Below are positions 46,650 to 63,938 of a stretch of DNA of 64,000 bases, one piece after another. Position 1 is the stretch's first letter; every line of letters starts with the position of its first letter. Under the pieces are notes generated by a model. That model saw nothing but the letters and a program-made list of their open reading frames with translations. It ran no database searches and was not told the DNA's origin. Origin of the DNA: Anaspis maculata (taxonomy: Eukaryota > Arthropoda > Insecta > Coleoptera > Scraptiidae). Where the stretch lies: assembly GCA_949128115.1 (NCBI GenBank), contig OX421966.1:5456001-5520000 (forward strand). The letters run 5' to 3'. The position numbers and the translations under genes are program-made.

Positions 46650-48862
46650 GTCTCAGTCACTATGTTCAAAAAACCCTAGCAACTTCGGAAAAAAGAGTAG
46701 AGGGTTGAAATTTTGTAATTTTAAGTAGGAAGGTATGAACTTGAGAAAGTCCCCTAAAATCTGAGCTCAGGAACCCATGATAAAGACCATCAAGTGTTAA
46801 AAACTGCTTTTTTTTTGGGCGAAGAAGTCATTGTCTTAGCTCCAGATTTTTCTCTTTACAATTGAATGATTGACTACATTATTTTTGAGAATAGCAATCG
46901 TGGCCAATGATTGATGATCACATTTAATTTCATTTTTATTTTTCTATAGAAGAACCAAGTTACATTCCAGTACCTAAGAAAACCACTGATTTATTAGGAA
47001 AAAAAGGAAATTTGTTGATTTTTTTTGTTTCTCTCCAAATATTTCAAAACGGTCCAAGATTTTGTTGAATGGCTTGAAGCACCATCAAAAGCATAAAATT
47101 GCGAATATACAGGTGTCCCGAAAATATACCGACAACGTTCTATGGCAGCTTCCTCTCATCAAAACAAGAAAAAAAGTTCCTATGAACATGGGTCCGAAAA
47201 CGCTTCCTGAGGGAGCTACAGGCCCCTAAAGGTGGGACCCTGAAGATGGTTTTTATTTAATATCTCCGAAACCGTTCAAGGGAAATCAATCAAACTTGAC
47301 ACTTCCACTAACCTTCTTATGCCCAACAAAATGAGGCAAGATTAATTCCACAACAATTCACCAGGGGTGGGTCAGGCTGAGGTGTGGGGGTACAAATAAC
47401 CCGAGAAATAACCCTAACTTTTTTGAATATGGATTGTTTCTGAATTTAACAAAAAATTATGGAATATTGGAGTTTTCTGCCCAAAAAAGGTTCCGCTGTT
47501 CAACATCGATGGACGCACCGTTTACGAGATATTTGAGTTTGAATGAATGAAAACGTGGTCAGAAATGCTAATTTTTAATTACGATATTCAAGAGGAAAGA
47601 AAACCTATTTCAAAGCAATTTCATTTTTGTTAGGCATTCAAATTTTGTTAACCATAAGAAGGTTATTAAATGTGTCAAGTTTGATTCATTTTCCTTGAAC
47701 GGTTTCGGAAATATTAAATGAACAACCCTCTTCAGGGTCCCACCTTTAGGGGCCTGTAGCTCCCTTATGGAGCGTTTCCGGAACCATGTTCATAGGAACT
47801 TTTTTTCTTATTTTGATGAGAGGAAGCCGTCCTAGAACGTTGTCGGTGTATTTTCGGGACACCTGTATAGGTATGGTAATTTTCATTTATCCAGCTCTTT
47901 TGGCTTCTGAGATAAAAAAAATCAAAATGTTGGGAAAAAGTTGTTTCATGGGAAAAAACAGTCGAATTCATAACCTGCAGGTGAAAAAAATAAATAAATA
48001 AGTACTCCTATCTCGGGAAGCATAAGATCTGGAGATATAAAAATCTCCGAATATATTCCCACTTATTTTATGCTGTTGAAGGTGCTGCAAACAATCCTGA
48101 ATTATCTATAACCGTTTTTGAAATTTTAGAAAAAACTGAAAAAATACCAAATCCTTTTTTCCTCAATAAATCAATGATTTTCTGAGATACCGAAGTATAA
48201 CTTGAGTCTTCAATTGAAAATCATGAAGTAAATAAAAAATGATCATCATTTAATGTCTAGCCGTGGGTTCCACCAAAATATTTAACCAGCTGATAGCTAA
48301 CTCGAGATTTATTTTGATGGGTTTTGGCCAAATGATCAATGTAAATTCAGGTTCAACGCTGGGTAATTAACCAAAGCACAGACCAAAGGGTGGTATAATT
48401 GCGATTTAACGTATTTTCCAAAATGAATCTACCAACATTGACCAGAAAAAAATCCGTTTAATCTCGGTTTAGCTTAAACCGCTCTTGAATTTTTTTGTGG
48501 AACCCGTGGTAGGTCTATTATTTTTAGAAATAACATAGTCAGCTGTTTTTTTTTCTTTTTGGCCGCCATTTTGGATCCGCCTCTTATGCAAATAATGAAA
48601 TAGTGTACTTATGGCTATTGTTAAGACTGTCATATAAAGTCACTCAGTTGCAAAAACAAAAATCTTGAGTCAAGACAATGACTTCTTCGCTGAAATAACG
48701 AGTTTTTCAACTCTTGATGGCCATTATCATGGGTTCCTAAGGTCGGATTTTAGAGGACTTCTTATACCTAGTTCATTTTATGATCATCAGAAGAACTTGT
48801 GTACAAAATTTTAACCCTCTACTATTTTTTCTGGAGTAGAAAGACATAGTGATTGGACTAAA
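46650..48862. mobile_element. 2.2 kb foldback with nested palindrome
   Basis: Arms pair TCAGGAACCCATGATAA (46766) with its inverted copy near 48737, and AGTAGAGGGTTGAAATTTTG (46697) with 48820. The nested element 47108-47867 lies between. A further inverted repeat at about 48263-48512 with GGGTTCCACCAAAA ends lies in the right half. It begins about 100 bp upstream of the orphan exon. Confidence 0.6.
47108..47867. mobile_element. 760 bp foldback with TACAGGTGTCCCGAAAATA ends
   Basis: Ends TACAGGTGTCCCGAAAATAT and complement. Arms share AGGGAGCTACAGGCCCCTAA and CCTATGAACATGG in inverted form. Nested in the 46.65-48.86 kb element. Confidence 0.7.
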
Positions 48863-49576
48863 GAAGAAATCTGAATCTAAGATAAACTCAAAATAATTTC
48901 TGGAATGAATTCAGAAGTTCAAAGTTTCAGTTCTGAATTTCCGGGTTGGACTTCAAGTTTGAGGAGCAATTCCGAGGGCAATTCCATGGTTGAAGTTTGA
49001 ATTCCGAGATGAATTCAAAAAAGTGAAAATTTACCAGCTCAACTTTGAAGAACGCATAAAAAGACGAAAGTTCCGAGTTACAAATCTGAATTTTCGACTT
49101 GAAGTTTTTGAGTTTTCGAGTTCAAGTGTGAATTCCAGAAATAAAGTCGGAAATTCAAAGGTGAAGTCTGAATTCAGAAATAATTCCGGGATGGAGTCTG
49201 GAATCTGAGACAGAATTCGAATTTCTCAGACAAAAAAATCGACTTCATGGGTTCAAGGTCCATGGTTCAAGCCCAAGCCTTGATTTAGGAAATGAGTCGT
49301 ATTTTCAGACTTGAGGCTTTTTGAGTTTGAGTCTGAATTCCTACATGAAGTCATAATTTCCGAGACAACTACTAATACTTCCAGAGATAATGCCTGAGAT
49401 ATATCGTTGGATCACTATAGCAACGGGGTATATCATGGCCCATCAACCAATCAAACTGCTTCAATCGACAAGTTACGCCGTCCGTACGACTCGTATGAGT
49501 CTTGGTTGCAGAGATGATGAACTCAAAAACTTCGTGAAAACTCAGAATTTCCTAAATTTGAATTTCCAAAGTGACA
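48863..49576. repeat. Low-complexity GAATTCxGAGxTxAA-like degenerate repeats
   Basis: 48900-49360 is built of loosely repeated words such as GAATTCCGAG, GAAGTTTGAATT and AAGTCGGAAATT, similar in style to the RpS2 intron block at 61.5-63.1 kb. Apparent frames here are by-products. Confidence 0.45.
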
Positions 49577-50624
49577 TACAGGTGTTTCAAAAATTAGTGC
49601 CATCCTTTCCACCCTAGATTTAGATTTTCAAGATATGAAGATTGTGCTATTTTTCTATTTTTTAAAAGTGCCCCTGAAAAAAGTTACAGACCTTCAAAGT
49701 TCAATTTTTCACTTCGTTTTTCATTCATAACTTCCACACGGCTGGGCCGATTTTGCCCAAATTTCAACCAGAGTGTGCTGAAATACGTCTCTATTGAACA
49801 ATGATGGCGTATTTGAACAAAAATTCCCAGTGGCGTAGATAGTGACGGGTAGCTTTCTTCCCCCCCCCCACACACTTTCTACGCCCCTGAAGATTTTCTA
49901 AAACGGATTACATTTATAGATTCCTTGTTCAATTTGCAAAAAAAGTTACTCTTGCAAAATTTTAATTAGGGGCTTCATTTTCGAGATATTTTGGTTTGAA
50001 ACTTTGAAAACATATTGGAATCGCCACTTTCCAAGGCCCAAATTGTTTTTTCTCGAAAAACTCCATGTATCACAGCAAAAATGGTGGTTTATCAACTTAA
50101 AACTCTAAAATACTTATTTCAGTTGAGGGATCATGAGTTTTTTTAAATTTTAATTTTTAATTTAATTTAAAAAAATGGGCCCTGGAAAGTGTCGATTCCG
50201 AGATGTTTTTCAAAGTTTCACACCCAAATATCTCGAAAATGAAGCCCCAAATCAAAATTTTCAATTTTTTTTTGCAAATTGATCTAGGAATCGATAAATG
50301 TGATCAGTTTTGAAAAATCTTCAGGGCCGTAGAAAGTGGAGGGGGGGAGCTACCTCGCACTATCTACGCCACTGGGAATTTTTGTTCAAACACGTCATCA
50401 TTGTTCAATAGAGACGTATTTCAGCACACTCTGGTTGAAATTTAGGCAAAATCGGCCCAGCCGTATAAAAGTTATGAATGAAAAAAGAATTGAAAATTAA
50501 ACTTTGAAGACCTGCAACTTTTTTCCAGGGAGACTTGAAAAATACAAAAATAGCACAATCTTCATATTTTGAAAATCTGAATCTGGGGTGGAAAGGATGG
50601 CACTTATTTTTGAAACACCCTGTA
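49577..50624. mobile_element. 1.05 kb foldback with TACAGGTGTTTCAAAAATTA ends
   Basis: Arms share AGTGCCATCCTTTCCACC and CACACTCTGGTTGAAATTT in inverted form. Same length and end type as the 15654-16701 element, and internal phrases such as ATATCTCGAAAATGAAGCC and TGGCGTAGA link it to the 15.9-17.5 kb elements. Confidence 0.65.
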
Positions 50625-51182
50625 TGGAATAAAGTCGGAAATTCTCAGTTGAGTCTGTATTTTCGGGATGGAGTGTGAATTTCTTAGATTGAAAAAAATT
50701 GAAAAAATTTGAGATAATATACCTACTTGACATTCACTTATAAGATGGGGCCGCCGATCTGAAATCGAAAAGAGCCGAATGAGAACTAATTCGATTTATA
50801 TTCGAGATTTGATGCCAAATCAGCAAGTTTCGGGTTTTATTTTCCGCAGAATTTGAAGTTTTTCTTCAAAAAAGCTTTTCAAAAAATATCTCAATTGAAC
50901 CAGCAATGACGACGGAACCAATTGAAAGTTACGTGTTTCAGTCTCGCAAATTAATTTTCGACAATTATTCTGATTGGCATTTTGGTGATGAAACAAGAAT
51001 TTAGGCACAATTATTTTTAGGACCAAATATATTGACCTGTTGTTTTAATTAATTGCTTCCTGTTGGTCCGAGATTTGGTAGGCACAAATCGGAATCTGTT
51101 ACGCTGAGCATGAGGTTGATGGCAGTTTTCGAAGAGAAACGGATGTTGTTGCTCATTGAAATAGCTTCATCAGTACCTATCT
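50625..51182. other. Unique AT-rich spacer, no gene
   Basis: No exon, RNA or repeat seen. The left edge of the 2.6 kb tandem unit begins at 51183. Confidence 0.5.
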
Positions 51183-53773
51183 GGGGGCCAATTTTTGAAA
51201 ATATACGTAGAGTTACGTATGCGCAAATTTGCGTACGAAGATTTACGTATACGTTTCCGTTTGCCAATTTTTGAGCAGCGTTCGCAAAACGAAAAACGTT
51301 CGAATTGGGTCTTCGTAAATAAACGCATGGTAGACGCGACAACGTTGCAAATATCGGTGCATTTTATCTACTCAAGCCACGCCAAGCCTACCAAGGCTTT
51401 CAAACGTCAGTTTCTGATGTTCGTGTTTTCATTCAGATTAATAAATTTTCATAACCTCCATATTTAACAACAAAGAATACGTCTGGAGACTTCCCCTTGA
51501 ACATAATTCAGGAAATGAGAAACGATTACAACATAATTTTTTCCGTAGGCTTTGAATCTGTCGACGAAAAATTCTGTGGATATCACTTACAGGGTGCAAC
51601 ATAGAAAATTTTTCTTACATTCGACGCCCTATTCTGATATGGTGATCGATTCCGATTTTTATCCTGATTATAAATATGCATCACACTTGATAGGTTAATC
51701 AACAAAACACAAATGCATGTGAAAAAAGTGATGAAGTTTTAAAATGATCGAAAAGTTATTTTTTGTTTTAAAGTAACTCAGTAAATTTTCTATCATATTA
51801 GTAGGTACTTAAATTGATTTCACTATAGTTTGAAACTTTTACTGAACCTAACTTGACTTTACAAAATCAAACTTTTGTAAAAGAAATACAGGGTGTCCGT
51901 TTTTCGAGGCTAAGCATGGGTATCTCGCTTATCTTGAGAGATACAGAGTCGGTTGAATTAGGAAAAAGTTGCGCATTTTTATGACGATCAATACTCCAAA
52001 AAGAAATTTGACGTATCGATTTTAGTTTTTGAGATATCGTAAAAAAACATGAATTTGAATTTTTGTTTTCATTTTTTATTCAAAAAACGGTTGAAGGTGG
52101 CTTTTTCTAATTTAGACATTGTCAGGGCACTTTTTCAAGGGGAATTCAAAGCTGCCAAAATCTTTATCCTAGCTTTCAAAGCAACCGAGATACGACATTC
52201 AACTTTTTTCAATGGGCGCCATATTGGATTTTGATATTTTTGAATACGGTATTCTTTTCTGGTTACAACGATGTGCCACATGTCACTGTTGAATAAATGT
52301 TCAACATTTACATTTTTTTTATTGTCGGTGCTGATTTTGTTTTCAAAGCACTCTTAATCAAAAATTTTTTTTGCTCAAAAGCATGAATTCAACAGTGGCA
52401 TGTGACACATCGTTGTAACCAGAGAAAAATATTGTATTTAAAAATGTCAAAATCCAATATGGCGCCTATGAGAGAAAAAAGTTGAATGTCATATCTCGGT
52501 TGTTTTGAAATCTAGAATGAAGATTTTGGCAACATTGAATTCCCCCTGGAAAAGTGCCTCCACAATGTCTTAGTAAGAAAAGGCTATCTTCAACCGTTTT
52601 TCAAATAAAAAACTAAAACAAAAATTACAAATTTCAGTTTTTTCTCGATATCTCGAAAACTAAAACTGACAAGTCAAATATCTTTTTAGATCATTGATTG
52701 TCATGAAAATTCGCAACTTTTTTCTAATTCAACCGACTCTGTATCTCTAGAGATAAGCGAGATACCCATGCTTAGCCTCGAAAAACGGACACCCTGTATT
52801 GCTTGGTCGTTTTCCTAACTAACCTATCGAGTGGGATATACGATATACGTATATTTATAATCAGGATGGAAAGCTGAATCAATTCCTATAATTACATACA
52901 CGTGTCTAATTTAAGAAAAATTCTCAATGACTTGCGATAGACGACAGAAAATTTTAGTGTATTCGAAACCTGCGAAAAAAAAGTGGTCTTAAATTTTTGA
53001 AGCTATGTTTGAGCGGAAGCCTCTAATTTATACGTGAACAGCCTGTACCATCATAAAAATTGGAAAAGTAGCCAATAAAACCAGTCAACGCTAAATTTAG
53101 GCTAATTTTGTCGAAATGTTCCTGAGTTACAAATTTTTGAAATAAAAAAAAAATTAACTATAAAGGGCTGTATCTTTGACAATAGGCCGAACTCTACAAA
53201 GCGGTTCATGAGTTTTCGTAATATTTTGACAAGATCTATCTGCTCACAGTTGAATTTGTTGTTCAGTTGAAGACAACTGAACATTATTACCTATTTCCAA
53301 AAACCTGGATCTCGTTAGTGGGGAGCAAATGCAAAGCTTCACTGCAGACTGCAGACAATGAAAAGAAAAAAATTAAACATCATCGTGACAAGTTTTAAAC
53401 AGTGTCCCTGAAGCTGATGATTGAAAAGAATGACAGAAGAGTGAGTAATTCTTTATTTAGGGCGCATTCGTGGAGTTATTCCGTGCTGTATCTCATTAGC
53501 CACCTGACTCGGCACCATGATCGCCACATACCTTCAGCAATGCTGTTTGTTTTATTGATAACAATGAAAACATTACTACCTAACCTCACTTCATCATAAA
53601 AGCGTATACGCAAAGTGACTTGCGCCAGTCCAGGTCCGCTCGCAGCAAAACGTATGAAAACGTGCGCATCGATGCGCATACGTAAAGAAACGATGGCTCA
53701 AAAATTGGAATTTACAGAAATCGCAAACTTGCGAACGTTTTTTAAAGTTGCGAAGAGTAGAAAATTGGCCCCC
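51183..53773 (+). repeat. 2.6 kb tandem unit, copy A
   Basis: Starts GGGGGCCAATTTTTGAAAA and ends AAAATTGGCCCCC, so the unit has ~13 bp inverted ends. Near both edges are words such as TACGTATGCGCA and CCAATTTTTGAGC. Contains a family F foldback (51897-52798) inside a further inverted repeat that shares GATTATAAATAT and CCTATC words. Copies B and C follow directly. Confidence 0.75.
51897..52798. mobile_element. Family F foldback in copy A
   Basis: 902 bp, ends TACAGGGTGTCCG and complement, same family as 35273-36198. Confidence 0.7.
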
Positions 53774-53774
53774 T

Positions 53775-56374
53775 GGGGGGCCAATTTTTGAAAATATACG
53801 TAAAGTTACGTATGCGCAAATTTGCGTACGAAGATTTACGTATACGTTTCCGTTTGCCAATTTTTGAGCAGCGTTCGCAAAACGAAAAACGTTCGAATTG
53901 GGTCTTCGTTCGTAAATAAACGCATGGTAGACGCGACAACGTTGCAAATATCGGTGCATTTTATCTACTCAAGCCACGCCAAGCCTACCAAAGCTTTCAA
54001 ACGTCAGTTTCTGATGTTCGTGTTTTCATTCAGATTAATAAATTTTCATAACCTCCATATTTAACAACAAAGAATACGTCTGGAGACTTCCCCTTGAACA
54101 TAATTCAGGAAATGAAAAACGATTACAACATAATTTTTTCCGTAGGCTTTGAATCTGTCGACGAAAAATGTCTGTGGATATCACTTACAGGGTGCAACAT
54201 AGAAAATTTTTCTTACATTCGACGCCCTATTCTGATATGGTAATCGATTCCGATTTTTATCCTGATTATAAATATGCATCACACTTGATAGGTTAATCAA
54301 CAAAACACAAATGCATGTGAAAAAAGTGATGAAGTTTTAAAATGATCGAAAAGTTATTTTTTGTTTTAAAGTAACTCAGTAAATTTTCTATCATTTTTAG
54401 GTACTTAAATTGATTTCACTATAGTTTGAAACTTTTACTGAACCTAACTTGGCTTTACAAAATCAAACTTTTGTAAAAGAAATACAGGGTGTCCGTTTTT
54501 CGAGGCTAAGCATGGGTATCTCGCTTATCTTGAGAGATACAGAGTCGGTTGAATTAGGAAAAAGTTGCGCATTTTTATGACGATCAATACTCCAAAAAGA
54601 AATTTGACGTATCGATTTTAGTTTTTGAGATATCGTAAAAAAACATGAATTTGAATTTTTGTTTTCAATTTTTTATTCAAAAAACGGTTGAAGGTGGCTT
54701 TTTCTACTCTAGACATTGTCAGGGCACTTTTTCAAGGGGAATTCAAAGCTGCCAAAATCTTTATCCTAGCTTTCAAAGCAACCGAGATACGGCATTCAAC
54801 TTTTTTCTCGAATGGGCGCCATATTGGATTTTGATATTTTTGAATACGGTATTCTTTTCTGGTTACAACGATGAGCCACATGTCACTGTTGAATAAATGT
54901 TCAACATTTACTTTTTTTTATTGTCGGTGCTGATTTTGTTTTCGAAGCACTCTTAATCAAAAAAATTTTTTACTCAAAAGCATGAATTCAACAGTGGCAT
55001 GTGACACATCGTTGTAACCAGAGGAAAATATTGTATTCAAAAATGTCAAAATCCAATATGGCGCCTATGAGAGAAAAAAAAGTTGAAAGTCATATCTCGG
55101 TTGTTTTGAAAGCTAGAATGAAGATTTTGGCAACATTGGATTCCCCCTGGAAAAGTGCCTCCACAATGTCTTAGTTAGAAAAGGCTATCTTCAACCGTTT
55201 TTCAAATAAAAAACTAAAACAAAAATTACAAATTTCAGTTTTTTCTCGATATCTCGAAAACTAAAACTGACAAGTCAAATATCTTTTTAGATCATTGATT
55301 GTCATGAAAATTCGCAACTTTTTTCTAATTCAACTGACTCTGTATCTCTAAAGATAAGCGAGATACCCATGCTTAGCCTCGAAAAACGGACACCCTGTAT
55401 TGCTTGGTAGTTTTCCTAACTAACCTATCGAGTGGGATATACGATATACGTATATTTATAATCAGGATGAAAAGCTGAATCAATTCCTATAATTACATAC
55501 ACGTGTCTAATTTGAGAAAAATTCTCAATGACTTGCGATAGACGACAGAAAATTTTAGTGCCTTCGAAACCTGCGGAAAAAAAAGTGGCCTTAAATTTTT
55601 GAAACTATGTTTGAGCGGAAGCCTCCAATTTATACGTGAACACCCTGTACCATCATAAAAATTGGAAAAGTAGCCAATAAAACCAGTCAACGCTAAATTT
55701 AGGCTAATTTTGTCGAAATGTTCCTAAGTTACAAATTTTTGAAATCAAAAAAAAATTAACTATAAAGGGCTCTATCTTTGACAATAGGCCGAACTCTACA
55801 AAGCGGTTCATGAGTTTTCGTAATATTTTGACAAGATCTATCTACTCACAGTTGAATTTGTTGTTCAGTTGAAGACAACTGAACATTATTACCTATTTCC
55901 AAAAACCTGGATCTCGTTAGTGGGGAGCAAATGCAAAGCTTCACTGCAGACTGCAGACGATGAAAAGAAAAAAATTAAACATCATCGTGACAAGTTTTAA
56001 ACAGTGTCCCTGAAGCTGATGATTGAAAAAAATGACAGAAGAGTGAGTAATTCTTTATTTAGGGCGCATTCGTGAAGTTATTCCGTGCTGTATCTCATTA
56101 GCCACCTGACTCGGCACCTTGATCGCCACATACCTTCAGCAATGCTGTTTGTTTCATTGATAACAATGAAAACATTACTACCTAACCTCACTTCATCATG
56201 AAAGCGTATACGCAAAGTGACTTGCGCCAGTCCAGGTCCGCTCGCAGCAAAACGTATGAAAACGTGCGCATCGATGCGCATACGTAAAGAAACGATGGCT
56301 CAAAAATTGGAATTTACAGAAATCGCAAACTTGCGAACGTTTTTTAAAGTTGCGAAGAGTAGAAAATTGGCCTC
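53775..56374 (+). repeat. 2.6 kb tandem unit, copy B
   Basis: About 2,600 bp, near-identical to copy A, including the GTACGAAGATTTACGTATACG block, the family F insertion and the AATGCAAAGCTTCACTGCAG block. The near identity across coding-free DNA points to a recent duplication. Confidence 0.75.
54483..55399. mobile_element. Family F foldback in copy B
   Basis: 917 bp, at the same site within the unit as in copy A, so it was present before the tandem duplication. Confidence 0.7.
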
Positions 56375-56982
56375 CAGGGGGCCAATTTTTGAAAATATAC
56401 GTAAAGTTACGTATGCGCAAATTTGCGTATGAAGATTTACGTATACGTTTCCGTTTGCCAATTTTTGAGCAGTGTTCGCAAAACGAAAAACGTTCGAATT
56501 GGGTCTTCGTAAATAAACGCATGGTAGACGCGACAACGTTGCAAATATCGGTGCATTTTATCTACTCAAGCCACGCCAAGCCTACCAAAGCTTTCAAACG
56601 TCAGTTTCTGATGTTCGTGTTTTCATTCAGATTAATAAATTTTCATAACCTCCATATTTAACAACAAAGAATACGTCTGGAGACTTCCCCTTGAACATAA
56701 TTCAGGAAATGAAAAACGATTACAACATAATTTTTTCCGTAGGCTTTGAATCTGTCGACGAAAAATGTCTGTGGATATCACTTACAGGGTGCAACATAGA
56801 AAATTTTTCTTACATTCGACGCCCTATTCTGATATGGTAATCGATTCCGATTTTTATCCGGATTATAAATATGCATCACACTTGATAGGTTAATCAACAA
56901 AACACAAATGCATGTGAAAAAAGTAATGAAGTTTTAAAATGATCGAAAAGTTATTTTTTGTTTTAAAGTAACTCAGTAAATT

Positions 56983-57971
56983 CAGTGGCGGCTCGTGAGT
57001 TTTTTTGCAAGGAGGGCTCAAGTTATTAACGAATTCGCGAGCTGAGAACTATAATGTTCTATCTGCACTTCTTGTAGAAAATGTTTTTCGAACTTCGAAC
57101 CAGCAAAACATGGACAAAATGTTTCCTGATAGAAACAATTAGATCAGAAACTAGAGAAAGAGGCTTTTATTCCTTTTCCGTTTCTGATCTAATTGTTCAA
57201 ATCATGAAACATTTCGTCCATGTTTTGTTGGTTCGAAGTTCGAAAAATATTTTTTACAAAGAGTGCAGATAGAACAGTTCTCAGTTCGCGAAATGACGAA
57301 ACTCGAGACAAAAACTTTTTTGTCGTATCCGCATCACAACCATATGGAGTTTTAGCATTTACTGTTTTGTCAAAATTACGTGTGAGTTAATGCACCACGA
57401 ATTTATTCTTGCGGGTTCAATTTGCTTTATATTCAGTAAATCAATGCTGTAATCGGACGTCCGTTGTTTTTTTGCATTTATTTCTTCTTGTAGAGGCTTG
57501 ATGACCTAAATGTACCTTTTTGAGGTCAGCTATCTTCATGTTTGCAAACTGTTGACTAATCGAAGAGTACATAAATAATTATATCGATTATTTCAATCGG
57601 CTGGGGGCTCGAGAAACGGAGCCCATATCTGCAGTATAGAGCAGGAGCCGCGTCTCGCGTTGCCATGGTTACGGACATGTTTTGCGCGGGTGCACCCCGG
57701 CATCACCGCATCGGCGGTGGGCGCCGACGCATCGGCGGTGGGCGCCGAATGCGGAGCCCAAGACGGAACTTCTTCGACCGTGCGATCGCTTAGAATAATT
57801 TTGTTAAAATATGAATTGACTAATGACTGAACGTCTTTGCACTAAACCAAATCTTTGGAATGAGTATAATTAATACAATGCATTCCATGTCTTCCTACCG
57901 ATAAAAACCTCTTGCCGCCTTTAGCGTTGGGGGGGCGCCGCCCTTGAGCCCTCCCTCACCAGCCGCCACTG
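56983..57971. mobile_element. 989 bp hAT-type non-autonomous element, 8 bp target duplication
   Basis: Ends CAGTGGCGGCT and AGCCGCCACTG. AGTAAATT is duplicated on both sides (56975-56982, 57972-57979), and copies A and B show the single AGTAAATT of the empty site. The interior has its own inverted repeat (about 57056-57275, TTTCTGATCTAATTGTT block). No transposase frame. Confidence 0.9.
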
Positions 57972-58078
57972 AGTAAATTTTTTATCATTTTAGTAGGTAC
58001 TTAAATTGATTTCACTATAGTTTGAAACTTTTACTGAACCTAACTTGACTTTACAAAATCAAACTTTTGTGAAAGAAA

Positions 58079-58374
58079 TACAGGGTGTCCGTTTTTCGAG
58101 GCTAAGCATGGGTATCTCGCTTATCTTGAGAGATACAGAGTCGGTTGAATTAGAAAAAAGTTGCGCATTTTCATGAAGATCAATGCTCCAAGAACAAATT
58201 TGACGTATCGATTTTAGTTTTTGAGATATCGTAAAAAAACCAGGAATTTGAATTTTTGTTTTCATTTTTTATTCAAAAAACGGTTGAAGGTGGCTTTTTC
58301 TAATCTAGACATTGTCGGGGCACTTTTTCAAGGAGAATTCAAAGCTGCCAAAATCTTTATCCTAGCTTTCAAAG
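58079..58374. mobile_element. Family F foldback, truncated copy C
   Basis: Left end TACAGGGTGTCCG intact. Cut off where the copy C deletion begins, leaving only part of the left arm. Confidence 0.7.
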
Positions 58375-58829
58375 TGGGGAGCAAATGCAAAGCTTCACTG
58401 CAGACTGCAGACGATGACAAGAAAAAAATTAAACATCATCGTGACAAGTTTTAAACAGTGTCCCTGAAGCTGATGATTGAAAAGAATGACAGAAGAGTGA
58501 GTAATTCTTTATTTAGGACGCATTCGTGAAGTTATTCCGTGCTGTATCTCATTAGCCACCTGACTCGGCACCATGATCGCCACATACCTTCAGCAATGCT
58601 GTTTGTTTTATTGATAACAATGAAAACATTACTACCTAACCTCACTTCATCATGAAAGCGTATACGCAAAGTGACTTGCGCCAGTCCAGGTCCGCTCGCA
58701 GCAAAACGTATGAAAACGTGCGCATCGATGCGCATACGTAAAGAAACGATGGCTCAAAAATTGGAATTTACAGAAATCGCAAACTTGCGAACGTTTTTTA
58801 AAGTTGCGAAGAGTAGAAAATTGGCCCCC

Positions 58830-59042
58830 AGGACAAATTTTGAAAATTCATAACGCCCGACTGGAAAACTCCAACTGCAGACTTAATTTGACTCTTTTGT
58901 TGTGTTGCTTCCTGCCAAATTTGGTTTCAATCCATCGGATAAATTTTGAATAATTGAATGGTGAAGTTTTGAACCGTTTTTTTCATTTGATCAAAGTTCG
59001 AATTGTTTTTTCCTAGTTTAGAAATGAAATATATTCTCTTAC
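58830..59042. other. Dispersed repeat remnant
   Basis: 58835-58975 matches, in inverted orientation, 26760-26930 (CCTGCCAAATTTGGTT, CGGATAAATTTTGAATAATT). The end of the tandem array abuts it. Confidence 0.5.
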
Positions 59043-59234
59043 CTCTAGGATTTATTTTTTTCTGAATTTCCCTATACCTGAAAGAGTTAGTAAGAATGTT
59101 CAATTTTCTTGCACATGTGTAATATAATAAAATTATTACTTACATGATTGAACATGGGTCAGCCACAGAACAATAATTAGTAGCGCTTTCCTAGATTTCT
59201 GGTTGTTCGATGGGCTAGTTCCTGCGGGTACCAT
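59043..59234 (-). CDS. Orphan exon pair with signal-peptide-like N-terminus
   Basis: On the minus strand an ATG at 59234 opens MVPAGTSPSNNQ-KSRKALLIIVLWLTHVQS, a basic stretch followed by a hydrophobic core as in signal peptides. A consensus donor GTAAGT follows at 59143, then a 66 nt intron with a TACTAAC branch-like motif and CTCTTTCAG, a 35 nt exon (59043-59077) and another donor GTAAGAG. Joined, the frame stops at 59052 after CIGKFRKK. So it is a 38-residue secreted peptide, a gene broken by mutation, or a gene whose real join differs. It starts only ~60 nt after the RpS2 polyA signal. Not recognised. Confidence 0.35.
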
Positions 59235-59293
59235 GAGAAATTCAAGAGAGAAACTGGCAAAATCAATAAAATTATTAATCCATTTTTAAAGTG

Positions 59294-59299
59294 TTTATT
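59294..59299 (-). terminator. RpS2 polyadenylation signal
   Basis: AATAAA on the minus strand, about 120 nt past the RpS2 stop. Confidence 0.7.
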
Positions 59300-59419
59300 A
59301 TAAATCTTTCGGTCGTATCGACAAGCATAATGATGGGCTGTTAAAACATCAGCTCAGGTGTGTTGCTGCCCAGCCCCTCAAAGCGCAAGCCCCATACCCC
59401 AAAAAAAAAACTGAGGAAC

Positions 59420-63938
<4,519 letters not shown>

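Larger units (their letters stand above)
56376..58829 (+). repeat. 2.6 kb tandem unit, copy C, with insertion and deletion
   Basis: Same start and end as copies A and B. It carries a 989 bp hAT-type element (56983-57971) and lacks about 1,137 bp that in copy A spans 52182-53318; the join is at about 58374/58375 with 2 bp (AG) of microhomology. Confidence 0.75.

Noticed and set aside
53594..53959. Repeated frames in the 2.6 kb units (51.05, 53.6, 56.2 kb)
   Set aside because: Frames shift and break between copies, and no domain is visible; they follow repeat boundaries, not exon signals.
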